A stretch of DNA of 64,000 nucleotides, taken from Sphingosinithalassobacter tenebrarum (GTDB lineage Bacteria; Pseudomonadota; Alphaproteobacteria; Sphingomonadales; Sphingomonadaceae). The stretch spans positions 3,007,001-3,071,000 of the forward strand of contig NZ_CP049109.1 in NCBI RefSeq assembly GCF_011057975.1. Reading direction: 5' to 3'. This document shows, in pieces, positions 45,223 to 55,440 of the stretch (its first letter is position 1; each line of letters begins with the position of its first letter). The notes below the pieces were generated by a model. That model made no database searches. It saw only the letters and a list, made by a program, of their open reading frames with translations, and was not told the DNA's origin. Position numbers and translations under genes: made by a program.

Positions 45223-45936
45223 TCAGCGCCCCTGTTCCGGCTCGCGTTTCTTCCGGCGGCGCTTCGCCGGGATGCGCATCATCGCGGCGAGGAACATCGC
45301 GAATATGATCTGCCAGGGCAGATGGACGCACAGAAACCAGAGCACCAGCTTCTCCGTATCGTGCTGCGGCACCATCGGATCGGTCCATTCCAGCCCCCAG
45401 GCCATGCCCCAGCTGCCGATCGCGGTAAGCGCGATCGTGCCCCAGAAGGCAAACCAGAAGCTGCTTCGGCGATTAGGCGCCAGCCGCAGCGGAACCAGAA
45501 ACGCAAACGAGAGCGCCGAACCCACCGCTCCGCCGATCGCACCGGTCAGCATGTGCCGTTCGAACGCGTGGCCATCCGTCACGAAGCGATAGCTTTCGGT
45601 CGCGTGCAGCCAGGCAAGATAATTGGCCGCCATATGCGCCAGCGTCACGATCAGCAGGAAATAGACCGCCCGGCGTATCCTGCCGCGGCGGTGAAAGCTC
45701 ATCACCACCCAGGGCATGCCGAATACCGGCGTCAGCAGCACGCTGGGGCTGACCACCGGAGCCAGTATATTGGCCGGATCGGCATTCACGCCGATCGCAG
45801 TCGCCAGCGCCACCGCATAGGCCAGCGCCCCGACCAGCAGCCAGCGGAAGGCGCGAACCGAATCGCGGCGGGCCTGAACCGGCCGGGCGGCGGCGGCGGA
45901 GGCGCCGGAGGCGGGAACGGATGCGGCGCCTGTCAC
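45223..45936 (-). CDS. Six-helix membrane protein of unknown function
   Basis: A 237-residue protein with about six membrane segments (for example about 30-50, 62-80, 90-108, 130-148, 158-180 and 198-218), an Ala-rich N-terminus and a very basic C-terminus (AKRRRKKREPEQGR). No family recognised. Convergent on the peptidase genes and next to clpX. The basic tail is presumably cytoplasmic. Confidence 0.75.
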   Translation of the reverse strand: MTGAASVPASGASAAAARPVQARRDSVRAFRWLLVGALAYAVALATAIGVNADPANILAPVVSPSVLLTPVFGMPWVVMSFHRRGRIRRAVYFLLIVTLAHMAANYLAWLHATESYRFVTDGHAFERHMLTGAIGGAVGSALSFAFLVPLRLAPNRRSSFWFAFWGTIALTAIGSWGMAWGLEWTDPMVPQHDTEKLVLWFLCVHLPWQIIFAMFLAAMMRIPAKRRRKKREPEQGR

Positions 45937-46015
45937 GATCCCGTTTATGCGTCACGCTCCGATGATTCGCAAAGCGCCGTCACCAGCACCCGCCGCGATC
46001 ATCGGCGGCGCGTCG

Positions 46016-47284
<1,269 letters not shown>

Positions 47285-47446
47285 TCAGTTCACCCTCGGC
47301 ACTCATCGCAAGTGCACTAGTCCACCCGCCATCCTACACGCGGGCACGCATCCGGCAACTCAAAATCGGGCCGAACCAATATCGACCCGTCCCGAGATCC
47401 GCGCGTGCCGGCCCGCGCGGATTCGGAATGGCTACACGATCAGGCG

Positions 47447-48103
47447 TTAAGCGGAGCCTGACGAATCCTCGGCAACCGGCGGACGCTTTTCGAAAACATC
47501 GTCGACGAGCCCGAATTCCTTGGCTTCACTTGCCGACAGGAACGTATCGCGATCCATCGCCTTCTCGATCTTCTCGAGGCTCTGGCCGGTATATTTCACA
47601 TACAACTCGTTCATCCGCGAACGGATGCGCAGAATTTCCTTGGCCTGAATCTCGATGTCGCTGGCCATGCCCTGCGCACCGCCCGACGGCTGATGCACCA
47701 TGATCCGGGCATTGGTGAGCGCCACGCGCAGGCCCGGCTCGCCCGATGCGAGCAGGAAGCTGCCCATCGACGCGGCCTGACCGATGCAGACCGTGCCGAC
47801 GCGCGGGCGGATATACTGCATGGTATCGTGGATCGCCATGCCGGCCGTCACCACCCCGCCCGGCGAGTTGATGTACATCCAGATGTCCTTTTTCGGATTT
47901 TCCGATTCGAGGAACAGAAGCTGCGCAGTAATCAGTGCGGCCATGCCGTCTTCAACAGGTCCCGTGACGAACACGATGCGCTCGCGCAGCAGGCGCGAGA
48001 AAATGTCGAAGCTGCGTTCGCCGCGGCTCGACTGTTCGATGACGATCGGGACGAGCGCGCCGGTTTCGGGATCGACGGTCATTTGGCCGGAAAGGGGATG
48101 CAT
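47447..48103 (-). CDS. clpP: ClpP protease subunit
   Basis: A 218-residue serine protease with the catalytic Ser in [11 protein letters not shown] (about 110), His in [11 protein letters not shown] (about 135) and a downstream Asp. Forms the double-heptamer barrel capped by ClpX. Both ATPase and protease are encoded here as usual in alphaproteobacteria. Confidence 0.97.
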   Translation of the reverse strand: MHPLSGQMTVDPETGALVPIVIEQSSRGERSFDIFSRLLRERIVFVTGPVEDGMAALITAQLLFLESENPKKDIWMYINSPGGVVTAGMAIHDTMQYIRPRVGTVCIGQAASMGSFLLASGEPGLRVALTNARIMVHQPSGGAQGMASDIEIQAKEILRIRSRMNELYVKYTGQSLEKIEKAMDRDTFLSASEAKEFGLVDDVFEKRPPVAEDSSGSA

Positions 48104-48258
48104 GTCGGGAAATCTCGTATTTCTGTTTTGCCCGCCCCTACATCGGCGCTCGGATTGCGGGGCGCAAGGGGGGTATTTCCCCGGTTAAGGACGGTTTTGG
48201 GTAAACGGGAAAAATGGCGGTTTTGCGTGCGAAGTTCGCACAGGGTCGCGAGGTAACA

Positions 48259-48296
48259 CGCGTGCGCGCGCTCGCGCGCATACGCGCGCGCGAAGG
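48259..48296. repeat. Alternating CG/GC purine-pyrimidine tract
   Basis: Run of alternating GCGCGC-type dinucleotides (CGTGCGCGCGCTCGCGCGCA and following). Such tracts can take up Z-form. It lies in the gene-free space between clpP and the arsenic operon (48104-48544). Confidence 0.5.
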
Positions 48297-48393
48297 CGGG
48301 CAGCGTGCGCGGGCGAGGCGGTTTGCATGAAAGTCATGATGCCGGGTGTTTCAGAAACGCGGCATGTAGGACAGCGGAAAATGCGGGCAGCCA

Positions 48394-48534
48394 ATTCCTC
48401 CCCCGGCGGGGGAGGTGGCAGCCCGCAGGGCTGACGGAGGGGTAACATCGGCAAGCGGCGCGCTCGCGGCTAATACCCCTCCACCATGCTGCGCATGGTC
48501 CCCCTCCCCCCTCCGGGGGAGGAACTACATTCGC
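48394..48534. repeat. REP-like palindromic intergenic element
   Basis: About 140 nt. Outer arms TTCCTCCCCCGG and CCGGGGGAGGAA, middle arms GGAGGGGTA (48435-48443) and TACCCCTCC (48474-48482), and short palindromes CCTCCCCCGGCGGGGGAGG, ATGCTGCGCAT. This pattern recurs between genes in many sphingomonads and related genomes (from memory) and resembles a REP/MITE-type repeat. Confidence 0.65.
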
Positions 48535-48544
48535 CTGCCCGCCA

Positions 48545-49597
48545 TCACGCCAGCGCGCGTTCGTACCACCCCTTCGTCCGCGTGACGATCGCCACGACCG
48601 AGAGCATCACCGGCACCTCCACCAGCACGCCGACCACTGTCGCCAGCGCGGCGCCCGAATGGAGGCCGAACAAGGATATTGCTGCCGCGACTGCGAGCTC
48701 AAAGAAATTTGATGCGCCGATCAGCGCCGCGGGCGCGGCGACGCACCAGGCGACGCGGAAGCGCCGCGACAGCCAATAGGCGAGCCCCGCATTGAAATAG
48801 ACCTGAAACAGGATCGGTACCGCGATCAGTGCAATCACCAGCGGCCGGGCGAGAATCTGTTCCCCCTGAAAGCCGAACAGCAGCACCAGTGTCGCCAGCA
48901 GCGCGGCGAGCGAAATCGGCCCGAGCGTCGCCAGCAGGCGGTCGAGCGCCCCCTGCCCGCCCGAGCGCAGCAGCGCGCGGCGGATCATCTGCGCGACGAT
49001 GACGGGCACCAGGATGTAGAGCAGTACCGAAAGCAGCAATGTGTCCCACGGCACGGTGATCGACGCGACGCCGAGCAGCAGCGCGACGATCGGCGCGAAG
49101 AGGATCAGCATCAACACGTCGTTGAGCGCGACCTGGCTGAGCGTATAGCCCGGATCGCCCCTGCACAGGTTAGACCAGACGAACACCATCGCCGTGCACG
49201 GCGCCGCCGCGAGCAGAATCAGCCCGGCGATATAGGACGGGATCTCGTCCGCCGGGAGCAATGGCGCGAACAGCCATCCGAGGAAAAACGTGCCGAGCGC
49301 CGCCATCGAAAAGGGTTTGACCGCCCAGTTGACGAACAAGGTGACGCCGACGCCGCGCCAGTGCCGCCGCACGCTGCCCAGCGCACCGAAATCGATCTTG
49401 AGCAGCATCGGCACGATCATCAGCCAGATCAGCACCGCAACCACCAGATTGACATGCGCCAGCTCGGCCGCGGCGATACTGCGCAATGCGCCGGGGGCTG
49501 CCGCGCCGAGCGCGATCCCGGCGACGATGCACAGCGCCACCCAGAGACTGAGATAGCGTTCGAAGAAGGAAATTGCGGGTTTTTCGGCGGCGCTCAT
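48545..49597 (-). CDS. acr3: ACR3-type arsenite efflux permease
   Basis: A 350-residue membrane protein of ten helices (starts MSAAEKPAISFFERYLSLWV, APCTAMVFVWSNLCRG with the conserved Cys). Exports arsenite driven by the proton gradient. Its ATG overlaps the stop of arsC (ATGA). Last gene of the arsR-arsC-acr3 operon. A longer frame upstream is the shadow of arsC. Confidence 0.93.
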   Translation of the reverse strand: MSAAEKPAISFFERYLSLWVALCIVAGIALGAAAPGALRSIAAAELAHVNLVVAVLIWLMIVPMLLKIDFGALGSVRRHWRGVGVTLFVNWAVKPFSMAALGTFFLGWLFAPLLPADEIPSYIAGLILLAAAPCTAMVFVWSNLCRGDPGYTLSQVALNDVLMLILFAPIVALLLGVASITVPWDTLLLSVLLYILVPVIVAQMIRRALLRSGGQGALDRLLATLGPISLAALLATLVLLFGFQGEQILARPLVIALIAVPILFQVYFNAGLAYWLSRRFRVAWCVAAPAALIGASNFFELAVAAAISLFGLHSGAALATVVGVLVEVPVMLSVVAIVTRTKGWYERALA

Positions 49598-50025
49598 CGG
49601 GGCAGCCTTTCGCCCGAGGCGTCGACCACAGCCTCGCCGTCTTCCTTGGCGAAAGCGCCCTGTTGCGGTTCGGGCAGCAGGTCGAGCACCGTTTCGGAGG
49701 GGCGGCACAGCCGCACGCCGCGCGGCGAAACCACCAGCGGGCGATTGATCAGGATCGGGTGCGCGAGCATTGCGTCGATCAGCGCCGCGTCCGACAGGCT
49801 CGCGTCGCCAAGCCCGAGTTCGGCATAGGGCGCGCCCTTTTCGCGCAGCAGCGCGCGCGGGGTGAGGCCGGCGCGTTCGATCAGCGAAACGAGCATCGCG
49901 CGCGAGGGCGGCGTCTTCAGATATTCGACGATATGCGGCTCGATCCCGGCATTGCGGATCATCGCCAGCACGTTGCGCGACGTGCCGCAATCGGGATTGT
50001 GATACAGGATGATGTCGTGCGCCAA
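49594..50025 (-). CDS. arsC: ArsC arsenate reductase (glutaredoxin type)
   Basis: A 143-residue protein: HNPDCGTSRN with the catalytic Cys (about 12), the Arg triad stretch RPLVVSPRGVRLCRP (about 105-119). Reduces arsenate to arsenite for export. I set the start at the TTG at 50025 because AAGGAG lies 6 nt before it and the family begins here; no ATG is available. Overlaps acr3 by 4 nt. Confidence 0.9.
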   Translation of the reverse strand: MAHDIILYHNPDCGTSRNVLAMIRNAGIEPHIVEYLKTPPSRAMLVSLIERAGLTPRALLREKGAPYAELGLGDASLSDAALIDAMLAHPILINRPLVVSPRGVRLCRPSETVLDLLPEPQQGAFAKEDGEAVVDASGERLPR

Positions 50026-50036
50026 CGCCGGCTCCT

Positions 50037-50366
50037 TCAACAACAGTCGAGTTCGGCGATCAGCGGCCGGCACAGCTCGGGCCGCCCCTCGCAACAATCC
50101 ATCGCCAGAAACACCATCAGCGCGCGCAGCCGCGCCATTTCGGCGCGCTGGATCATCTGACGCCCCTGCCGCCGCGAAACGACCAGCCCCGCCGCGACGA
50201 GGACCGCGAGATGGGTGGAGAAAGTGCTCTGGGTCAGTCCGCTGGCGTCGACCAGTTCGCCGGTGGCGAGCCCGTCCGGCGCATTGCGGACTAGCAGGCG
50301 AAACGCCTCCAGCCGCGTGGGATGGGCAAGCGCCGACAGCGCGGAAAGGGCTTCCTCCGAATCCAT
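50037..50366 (-). CDS. arsR: ArsR-family regulator of the arsenic operon
   Basis: A 109-residue winged-helix repressor: ALAHPTRLEAFRLLVRN, LVDASGLTQSTFSTHLAVL, and C-terminal cysteine pairs MDCCEGRPELC and LDCC that probably bind arsenite and release the repressor. First gene of the operon; the likely operator (50368-50385) touches its start. Confidence 0.93.
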   Translation of the reverse strand: MDSEEALSALSALAHPTRLEAFRLLVRNAPDGLATGELVDASGLTQSTFSTHLAVLVAAGLVVSRRQGRQMIQRAEMARLRALMVFLAMDCCEGRPELCRPLIAELDCC

Positions 50367-50367
50367 G

Positions 50368-50385
50368 CATCGGGAATTACCGATG
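50368..50385. promoter_or_regulatory. Likely ArsR operator
   Basis: Inverted repeat CATCGG-gaatta-CCGATG immediately upstream of the arsR start codon. Its position fits autorepression by ArsR. Confidence 0.6.
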
Positions 50386-50437
50386 GATTTCGAAATGCGC
50401 AATGCCGCCCGAGCGGATCAGCCCGGCGTCGGGCCGC

Positions 50438-51370
50438 TCAACGCCTTTCGACGAGCGGGCCGGGCACCGAGAGATAGGCAAGCCGCCGGACCTCGCGGCG
50501 CCCGCGCACCACCGTGTCGAGGATCAGCCCGCACGCGCCGCTCAGAAATGCCATCGACATCAGACCGGTCGAGAGGATCGCTGTGGGAAAACGCGGCACC
50601 AGCCCGGTCTGGAGGTAAGTGACCGCCAGCGGGATGGCGAGCACGACCGAAAGCGCCGCGAGCAACGCCGCGATGACGCCGAAGAACAGGATCGGCCGTT
50701 CGATGCGGTACAGCGTGACGATGGTCCGCGCGATGCGTAGCCCGTCGCGCCAGGTGCTGAGCTTCGAATGCGAACCTTCGAGCCGCGCGAAATAGCGCGT
50801 TTCCACTTCGCCCACCGGCATCCGCAGTTCGAGCGCGTGGACGCTGATCTCGGTCTCGGTCTCGAAGCCGCAGCTCAAGGCCGGGAAACTCTTGACGAAG
50901 CGGCGCGAGAAGACGCGATAGCCCGAGAAGATGTCGGTGAAACTGCGTCCGAACAGCCCCGCGAGCACGCCGGTCATCACGCGATTGCCGATGACATGCC
51001 CGGGGCGATAGGCCTCCGCCGCCTCGTGCACCCGCGCGCCGACCACCATGTCGAGCCCCTGCTCGGCCACGCGCGCGACCATTTCGGGGGCGGCGGCGGC
51101 ATCATAGGTCGCATCGCCATCGGCCATCACATAGATGTCGGCATCGATGTCGGCGAACATGCGCCGCACGACATGGCCCTTGCCCTGCATCCGCTCGCTG
51201 CGCACCACGGCGCCCGCTTCGGCTGCGACGCGCATCGTGTCGTCGCTGCTGTTGTTGTCGTAGACATAGACTATGGCTTCGGGCAGCGCCTCGCGAAATC
51301 CCGCGACCGTCTGCGCGATCGCGGCTTCCTCGTTATAGCAGGGCAGGAGCACGGCAATTCTTGGCGTCAT
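50438..51370 (-). CDS. Family 2 glycosyltransferase with C-terminal membrane anchor
   Basis: A 310-residue GT-A enzyme of the DPM1 / polyprenyl-phosphate sugar transferase type: LLPCYNEEAAIAQTV, MADGDATYD (metal-binding D-x-D), FSGYRVFSRRFVK. Two C-terminal membrane helices (about 230-252, 266-288). Probably transfers a sugar to a lipid carrier for cell-surface polysaccharide. Substrate not evident; no other sugar genes are adjacent. Confidence 0.9.
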   Translation of the reverse strand: MTPRIAVLLPCYNEEAAIAQTVAGFREALPEAIVYVYDNNSSDDTMRVAAEAGAVVRSERMQGKGHVVRRMFADIDADIYVMADGDATYDAAAAPEMVARVAEQGLDMVVGARVHEAAEAYRPGHVIGNRVMTGVLAGLFGRSFTDIFSGYRVFSRRFVKSFPALSCGFETETEISVHALELRMPVGEVETRYFARLEGSHSKLSTWRDGLRIARTIVTLYRIERPILFFGVIAALLAALSVVLAIPLAVTYLQTGLVPRFPTAILSTGLMSMAFLSGACGLILDTVVRGRREVRRLAYLSVPGPLVERR

Positions 51371-51427
51371 GCGTCCGCCATAGGGCGCATCACGCGCCGT
51401 TTCGACATGTTTTTGTCGCGCGCGCGA

Positions 51428-52240
51428 TCAGCGATAGGTGATATGCCAGCGCTGCAAATCGAGGCGGCTTTCGCCGCGTACCGGCTCGACGCCGATCGCC
51501 GCGCCGTTGAACCACCAGCCGTCCTCGATCAGGTCGCGGCGCACCAGTTCGTCGAGCAAGTGCTTCATGTCGACCGTCCCTTGCGGGACATCGCCGCCGT
51601 CGGCGGCGAACAGCATCAGGAACCTGTCGGCGCGGTAGAGCTGCCAGCGCCGCCCCTGCCCGTCGAGATAGTCATCGAGCCGCGTTTCGGACCGGGCAAA
51701 GGCAAGCGATGTCGGCGAAGGATGCAGGAACCAGCCGATTTCGGCGCGCTGATCGCGATGCGATCCCGGCTCGCGCGTCAGATAGAATTCGGCGAGCACG
51801 TTATACTCGCCCGGCCCCGCGACGGTGAAGGCGAATGCCATGTCGAGCGCGGCGATATCGCGCACGCGCCGCGGCGGCACCGGCCGCTGCGTGCGCCCCG
51901 CATGATAATTGCCGTAGGCGAGGAAGTGATAGCCATAGACTCCGCAGCCATGCGCCCCCGGGCTCGCATCGGGCGCGCGCACGGATATCCGGCTGTTATC
52001 AGGAAAGGCCGCGCGATCGAGCGTGATCCGATTGACCAGATCGCGGCCGACCCGAAGGCTGCGGTCGAAATCGGCGCACCAGGGCGAGGCATAGGCGGCA
52101 TAGCGCCCGGCAGTGAAATAGTCGCGGTCGCCCAGCTCGACCCGCTCGCGCGCCTGCTGCGGATCCGCAGGCAGAGCAGAGCCGGGCAGCGCTGTCAGCG
52201 CCGAACCGATCAGGACGAAATGCGGGAGTCGGCGTCGCAT
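51428..52240 (-). CDS. Secreted GH12-like protein
   Basis: A 270-residue protein with a signal peptide (MRRRLPHFVLIGSALTALPG). Motifs AEIGWFLHPSP and GVEPVRGESRL sit where the two catalytic Glu of family GH12 (EIMIW and GTEPF patterns) would be, on a beta-sandwich-like sequence. Would act on beta-glucan or xyloglucan. The match is from pattern memory, so treat the family as likely, not certain. The ATG of MRRRLP is preferred to one further upstream, which would extend into a low-complexity stretch. Confidence 0.65.
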   Translation of the reverse strand: MRRRLPHFVLIGSALTALPGSALPADPQQARERVELGDRDYFTAGRYAAYASPWCADFDRSLRVGRDLVNRITLDRAAFPDNSRISVRAPDASPGAHGCGVYGYHFLAYGNYHAGRTQRPVPPRRVRDIAALDMAFAFTVAGPGEYNVLAEFYLTREPGSHRDQRAEIGWFLHPSPTSLAFARSETRLDDYLDGQGRRWQLYRADRFLMLFAADGGDVPQGTVDMKHLLDELVRRDLIEDGWWFNGAAIGVEPVRGESRLDLQRWHITYR

Positions 52241-52325
52241 GCCCCCGCCCTTGCGGTGCAATCCCCGGGCGGGCAAGCCACCGCGCCGCGCGCCGCCCCG
52301 AAAACGTCCCGGTCCGGGCGCCAGG

Positions 52326-53111
52326 TCAGACGAACAGAGCGACGAATTGCGTCGCGGTGGCGATCGCTTCGCCACGGCTGTTGTGGATGCTCATATGCTG
52401 GCCGCTGGCGCCCGCACGGGCATGATCGACGGTCGAGCGGACCAGCCACCAGCCGTCCTCGGTCTGCGGCGCCTCGGTCAGCAAATTGATCTGCCAGTTC
52501 ATCGAGCTGATCGGCCCGAATTGCGTGAACAGGCGCATCGCAGCGGGCGGCAGCACATCGCCGATCGCAGCGATCTCGACCATCGGATCGAGCCCGTCGC
52601 GATCGCGCAACCGCGCCCAGCGCGAGATATGGCCGCGCCCATTCTCCTCCTCGCCGGTCGAGAACAATTCGAAATTGCCGATAAAGGCCGGGATATGCCG
52701 CGTGATTTCCAGCGGATGGCTGCGCGGGGGAAGCGCGTCCGGCGCGATCCCCGCCGCCGGTGCATCGACATGCGATTCACGCGCCGACATGAAGACGAAC
52801 GTGATCCGCACGCCCAGCCCGCCATCGGCGACGACATCGGCCTGGATATAGGCCGCGCTGCGCCCGCGCCGCAGCAGCTCGGTACGGATCTCCGCACTTC
52901 CCGCCACCGGACCGATGAACGCCACCTGTGCCGAACGCAGCGGCGGCAGATCGGGCCAGCGCGCCTGCACCGCCGCCAGCGCCAGCGCAGTCGACAGCCC
53001 GCCATAGGCGGTGCGCCCCTGGTGCCATCCTTCGGGAACGGGGATGCGCGGCGTCTCGCTTTGCGGCAGAGAGGCAATCAGCTTCGGGAGAGAGGGCGTT
53101 TCGTCCGTCAT
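52326..53111 (-). CDS. Acyl-CoA thioesterase family protein (double hotdog)
   Basis: A 261-residue TesB-like protein: GWHQGRTAYGGLSTALALAAVQ at the N-terminal hotdog, SSMNWQINLLTEAPQTEDGW and MSIHNSRGEAIATATQF in the second. Hydrolyses acyl-CoA; chain preference unknown. Divergent from the Nramp-related gene, leaving about 50 nt for both promoters. Confidence 0.88.
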   Translation of the reverse strand: MTDETPSLPKLIASLPQSETPRIPVPEGWHQGRTAYGGLSTALALAAVQARWPDLPPLRSAQVAFIGPVAGSAEIRTELLRRGRSAAYIQADVVADGGLGVRITFVFMSARESHVDAPAAGIAPDALPPRSHPLEITRHIPAFIGNFELFSTGEEENGRGHISRWARLRDRDGLDPMVEIAAIGDVLPPAAMRLFTQFGPISSMNWQINLLTEAPQTEDGWWLVRSTVDHARAGASGQHMSIHNSRGEAIATATQFVALFV

Positions 53112-53163
53112 GGCGATGCTATTGCCAGCGCCGCGCGACGAAAGCCAGCAGAAAAGGTTTCGA

Positions 53164-54402
53164 ATGGAAACTGAAAACCAACCGCCAGCGGGCGCGCGCT
53201 GGAAACTGATCGGTCCGGGCCTCGTCGCCGCCGCGACCGGGGTCGGCGCGGGCGATCTCGTCGCGACGCTGATCGCGGGGACGCGCTTCGGCTATGCCTT
53301 GCTCTGGGCGGCCGTGATCGGTTGCATCGTCAAGATCGCGCTGGCCGAAGGTGTCGGGCGCTATCACCTCGCCACGGGGCGCACGATATTCCAGGGCTGG
53401 CAGTCGCTGGGGCGTTGGACCAGCTGGTATTTCGGCGCCTATATCCTCGTCTGGGGCTTCCTCTACGGCGCCACGGCGATGAGCGCGACCGCGCTGCCGC
53501 TGACCGCGCTGATGCCCTTCCTCCCGCTCTGGGGCTGGGCGATCTTCGCCGGGATCACTGGCTTCGTCTTCGTCTGGTTCAATCATTATCAGGCGTTCGA
53601 GAACGTCATGAAGGCGCTGGTCGCGGTGATGTTCGTCGTGATGGTCGGGCTCGCCGCGCTCGTCGTCCCGCGTCTCGGCGCGATCCTGAGCGGCCTCGCG
53701 CCCGGCGTCCCGCAGGGCTCGCTTTTCTACACGCTCGGGCTGATCGGCGGCGTCGGCGGGACGATCACCATCGCCGCTTATGGCTACTGGACCCAGGCGA
53801 AGGGCTGGCGCGGCCCCGCATGGCTCGGCGTGATGCGGCTCGACAATGGCGTCGCCTATGCGGTCACCGGCATTTTCGTGATCGCGATGCTGATCGTCGG
53901 CGCCGAACTGCTGTACGGCGCGCAGGTCGCGCTCGCCTCGGGCGGCAAGGGGCTGGTCGATCTCGCAGACATCCTCGCCCAGCGGTTCGGGCGACCGATC
54001 GCGATGGCGTTCCTGATCGGCTTCGCCGCCAGCGCCTTTTCCTCGCTGCTCGGCGTGTGGCAGGGCGTCAGCCTGATGTTCGCCGATTTCGTCGCACATG
54101 TCGGCGGCCCAGACCCGGAGGATACGCAGACCGGCTGGCCCTATCGCGCCTATCTGCTCTGGCTCACCTTTCCGCCGATGGCCTTGCTGTTCCTCGGCAA
54201 GCCCTTCTTCCTCGTCATTCTCTACGGCGCGTTCGGGGCATTCTTCATGCCGTTCCTCGCCGTGACGCTGCTGCTGCTGCTCAACCGGCGCGACATGCCT
54301 GTCGAAGCGCGCAGCGGCTGGCTCTCCAACGCGGTGCTGGCATGCGCGGCCTTGCTGTTCGTGCTGCTTTGCGGGCAGGAGATATGGGGATTGATCGGAT
54401 AA
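53164..54402 (+). CDS. Nramp-related membrane transporter lacking canonical metal motifs
   Basis: A 412-residue protein with about 11 membrane helices that aligns with Nramp transporters (LIGPGLVAAATGVGAGDLVA at helix 1). Canonical Nramp helix 1 carries DPGN and helix 6 carries MPH; here the first is GVGAGD and the sixth-helix region reads TIAAYGYWTQ, so the usual Mn/Fe ligands are changed. Substrate is therefore doubtful; a magnesium or organic substrate is possible. AAAGG precedes the ATG. Eight nt before the cyclophilin gene, probably co-transcribed. Confidence 0.85.
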   Translation: METENQPPAGARWKLIGPGLVAAATGVGAGDLVATLIAGTRFGYALLWAAVIGCIVKIALAEGVGRYHLATGRTIFQGWQSLGRWTSWYFGAYILVWGFLYGATAMSATALPLTALMPFLPLWGWAIFAGITGFVFVWFNHYQAFENVMKALVAVMFVVMVGLAALVVPRLGAILSGLAPGVPQGSLFYTLGLIGGVGGTITIAAYGYWTQAKGWRGPAWLGVMRLDNGVAYAVTGIFVIAMLIVGAELLYGAQVALASGGKGLVDLADILAQRFGRPIAMAFLIGFAASAFSSLLGVWQGVSLMFADFVAHVGGPDPEDTQTGWPYRAYLLWLTFPPMALLFLGKPFFLVILYGAFGAFFMPFLAVTLLLLLNRRDMPVEARSGWLSNAVLACAALLFVLLCGQEIWGLIG

Positions 54403-54410
54403 GGGAGACG

Positions 54411-55043
54411 ATGATGCGGTGGATCGCTTCACTCATGGCCATGCTGCTGCTCGCGGCGATGCCGGCAAGCGCGCAGGAAGTGGTGCAGGAACTTCCCCCG
54501 CCCGCCACCGATCGCGTCGCGCTCGAAACCAGCGCGGGCCGCATCGTCCTCGAGATCGAAACCGATCGCGCGCCGGTCACCGCCGCCAATTTCCTGCGCT
54601 ATGTCGATAACGGCCGGCTCGACGGCACCAAATTCTATCGCGTGGTCAAGGTCGACACGCATTGGGGCTTCGTCCAGTTCGGCGTGCAGGGCGAACGCGG
54701 CCGCACCTATCCGCCGATCGCGCACGAACCGACGACGCGGACCGGCCTGACCCATAGCGACGGCACGATCACCGTCGCCCGCCGCGAACCCGGCACCGCT
54801 CAGGGCGAATTCGTCATCGTGCTCGGCGATCAGAGCGGCGCCTTCGACGCCCATCCCGAAGCCGAAGGCGATGGCGACAAGCTCGGCAACGCAGCCTTCG
54901 GCCGCGTGGTCGAGGGGATGGACGTGCTGCTCGCGATCTTCGACGCGCCGGTATCGGAAACCGCCACCGTCGGCGGCACCTTTCAGGGGCAGGTGCCCGA
55001 GGAGCAGGTGACGATCATCGATGCGGAGCGGGTTGGGGAGTAA
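54411..55043 (+). CDS. Secreted cyclophilin-type peptidyl-prolyl isomerase
   Basis: A 210-residue protein with a signal peptide (MRWIASLMAMLLLAAMPASA) and a cyclophilin domain (VALETSAGRIVLEIETDRAP, TAANFLRYVDNGRLDGTKFY, RVVKVDTHWGFVQFGVQ). Helps fold periplasmic proteins. AAGGGAGACG precedes the ATG pair; expressed with the transporter gene before it. Confidence 0.92.
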   Translation: MMRWIASLMAMLLLAAMPASAQEVVQELPPPATDRVALETSAGRIVLEIETDRAPVTAANFLRYVDNGRLDGTKFYRVVKVDTHWGFVQFGVQGERGRTYPPIAHEPTTRTGLTHSDGTITVARREPGTAQGEFVIVLGDQSGAFDAHPEAEGDGDKLGNAAFGRVVEGMDVLLAIFDAPVSETATVGGTFQGQVPEEQVTIIDAERVGE

Positions 55044-55073
55044 TGACTCGTTACCTCGATCAAGGGAGGCGTA

Positions 55074-55418
55074 ATGAACAATATTCAGTTTGCGGTTGCT
55101 TCGCTTGCATTCGTAAGCTTGGCCGGATGCTCGCAACACGAGCCAACCGAAGTGACACTCTATCGAAATTCGCCGTTTTTGATAGGCGCACGAATCCACT
55201 GGTCTACCTTCGATGCAGTCGAAGATGATCCCAATTACAACGCGAACAATTGCGCGATGGCTGCGCGTCTACTGAATGCCAATATGACAGCGAGCGCAAA
55301 AGCTGAAGGAAAAGCTCGCGACCCGTCGATTGGCTTTTGGTGTGAGCTGGGAAGGTACGAGCAGGAGGGTCCGGTCCCCGACAGTTTTTTTGCCGCGTAC
55401 CCAACGGACGTGAACTGA
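55074..55418 (+). CDS. Small lipoprotein of unknown function
   Basis: A 114-residue protein with a lipoprotein signal (MNNIQFAVASLAFVSLAGC, lipobox LAGC) and a mature part rich in Asn, Asp and aromatic residues. AAGGGAGGC lies upstream of the ATG. Base composition looks lower in G+C than the neighbours, hinting at a later arrival. No family recognised. Confidence 0.75.
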   Translation: MNNIQFAVASLAFVSLAGCSQHEPTEVTLYRNSPFLIGARIHWSTFDAVEDDPNYNANNCAMAARLLNANMTASAKAEGKARDPSIGFWCELGRYEQEGPVPDSFFAAYPTDVN

Positions 55419-55440
55419 AGTTTCATCCGCTCAGCTGCTG

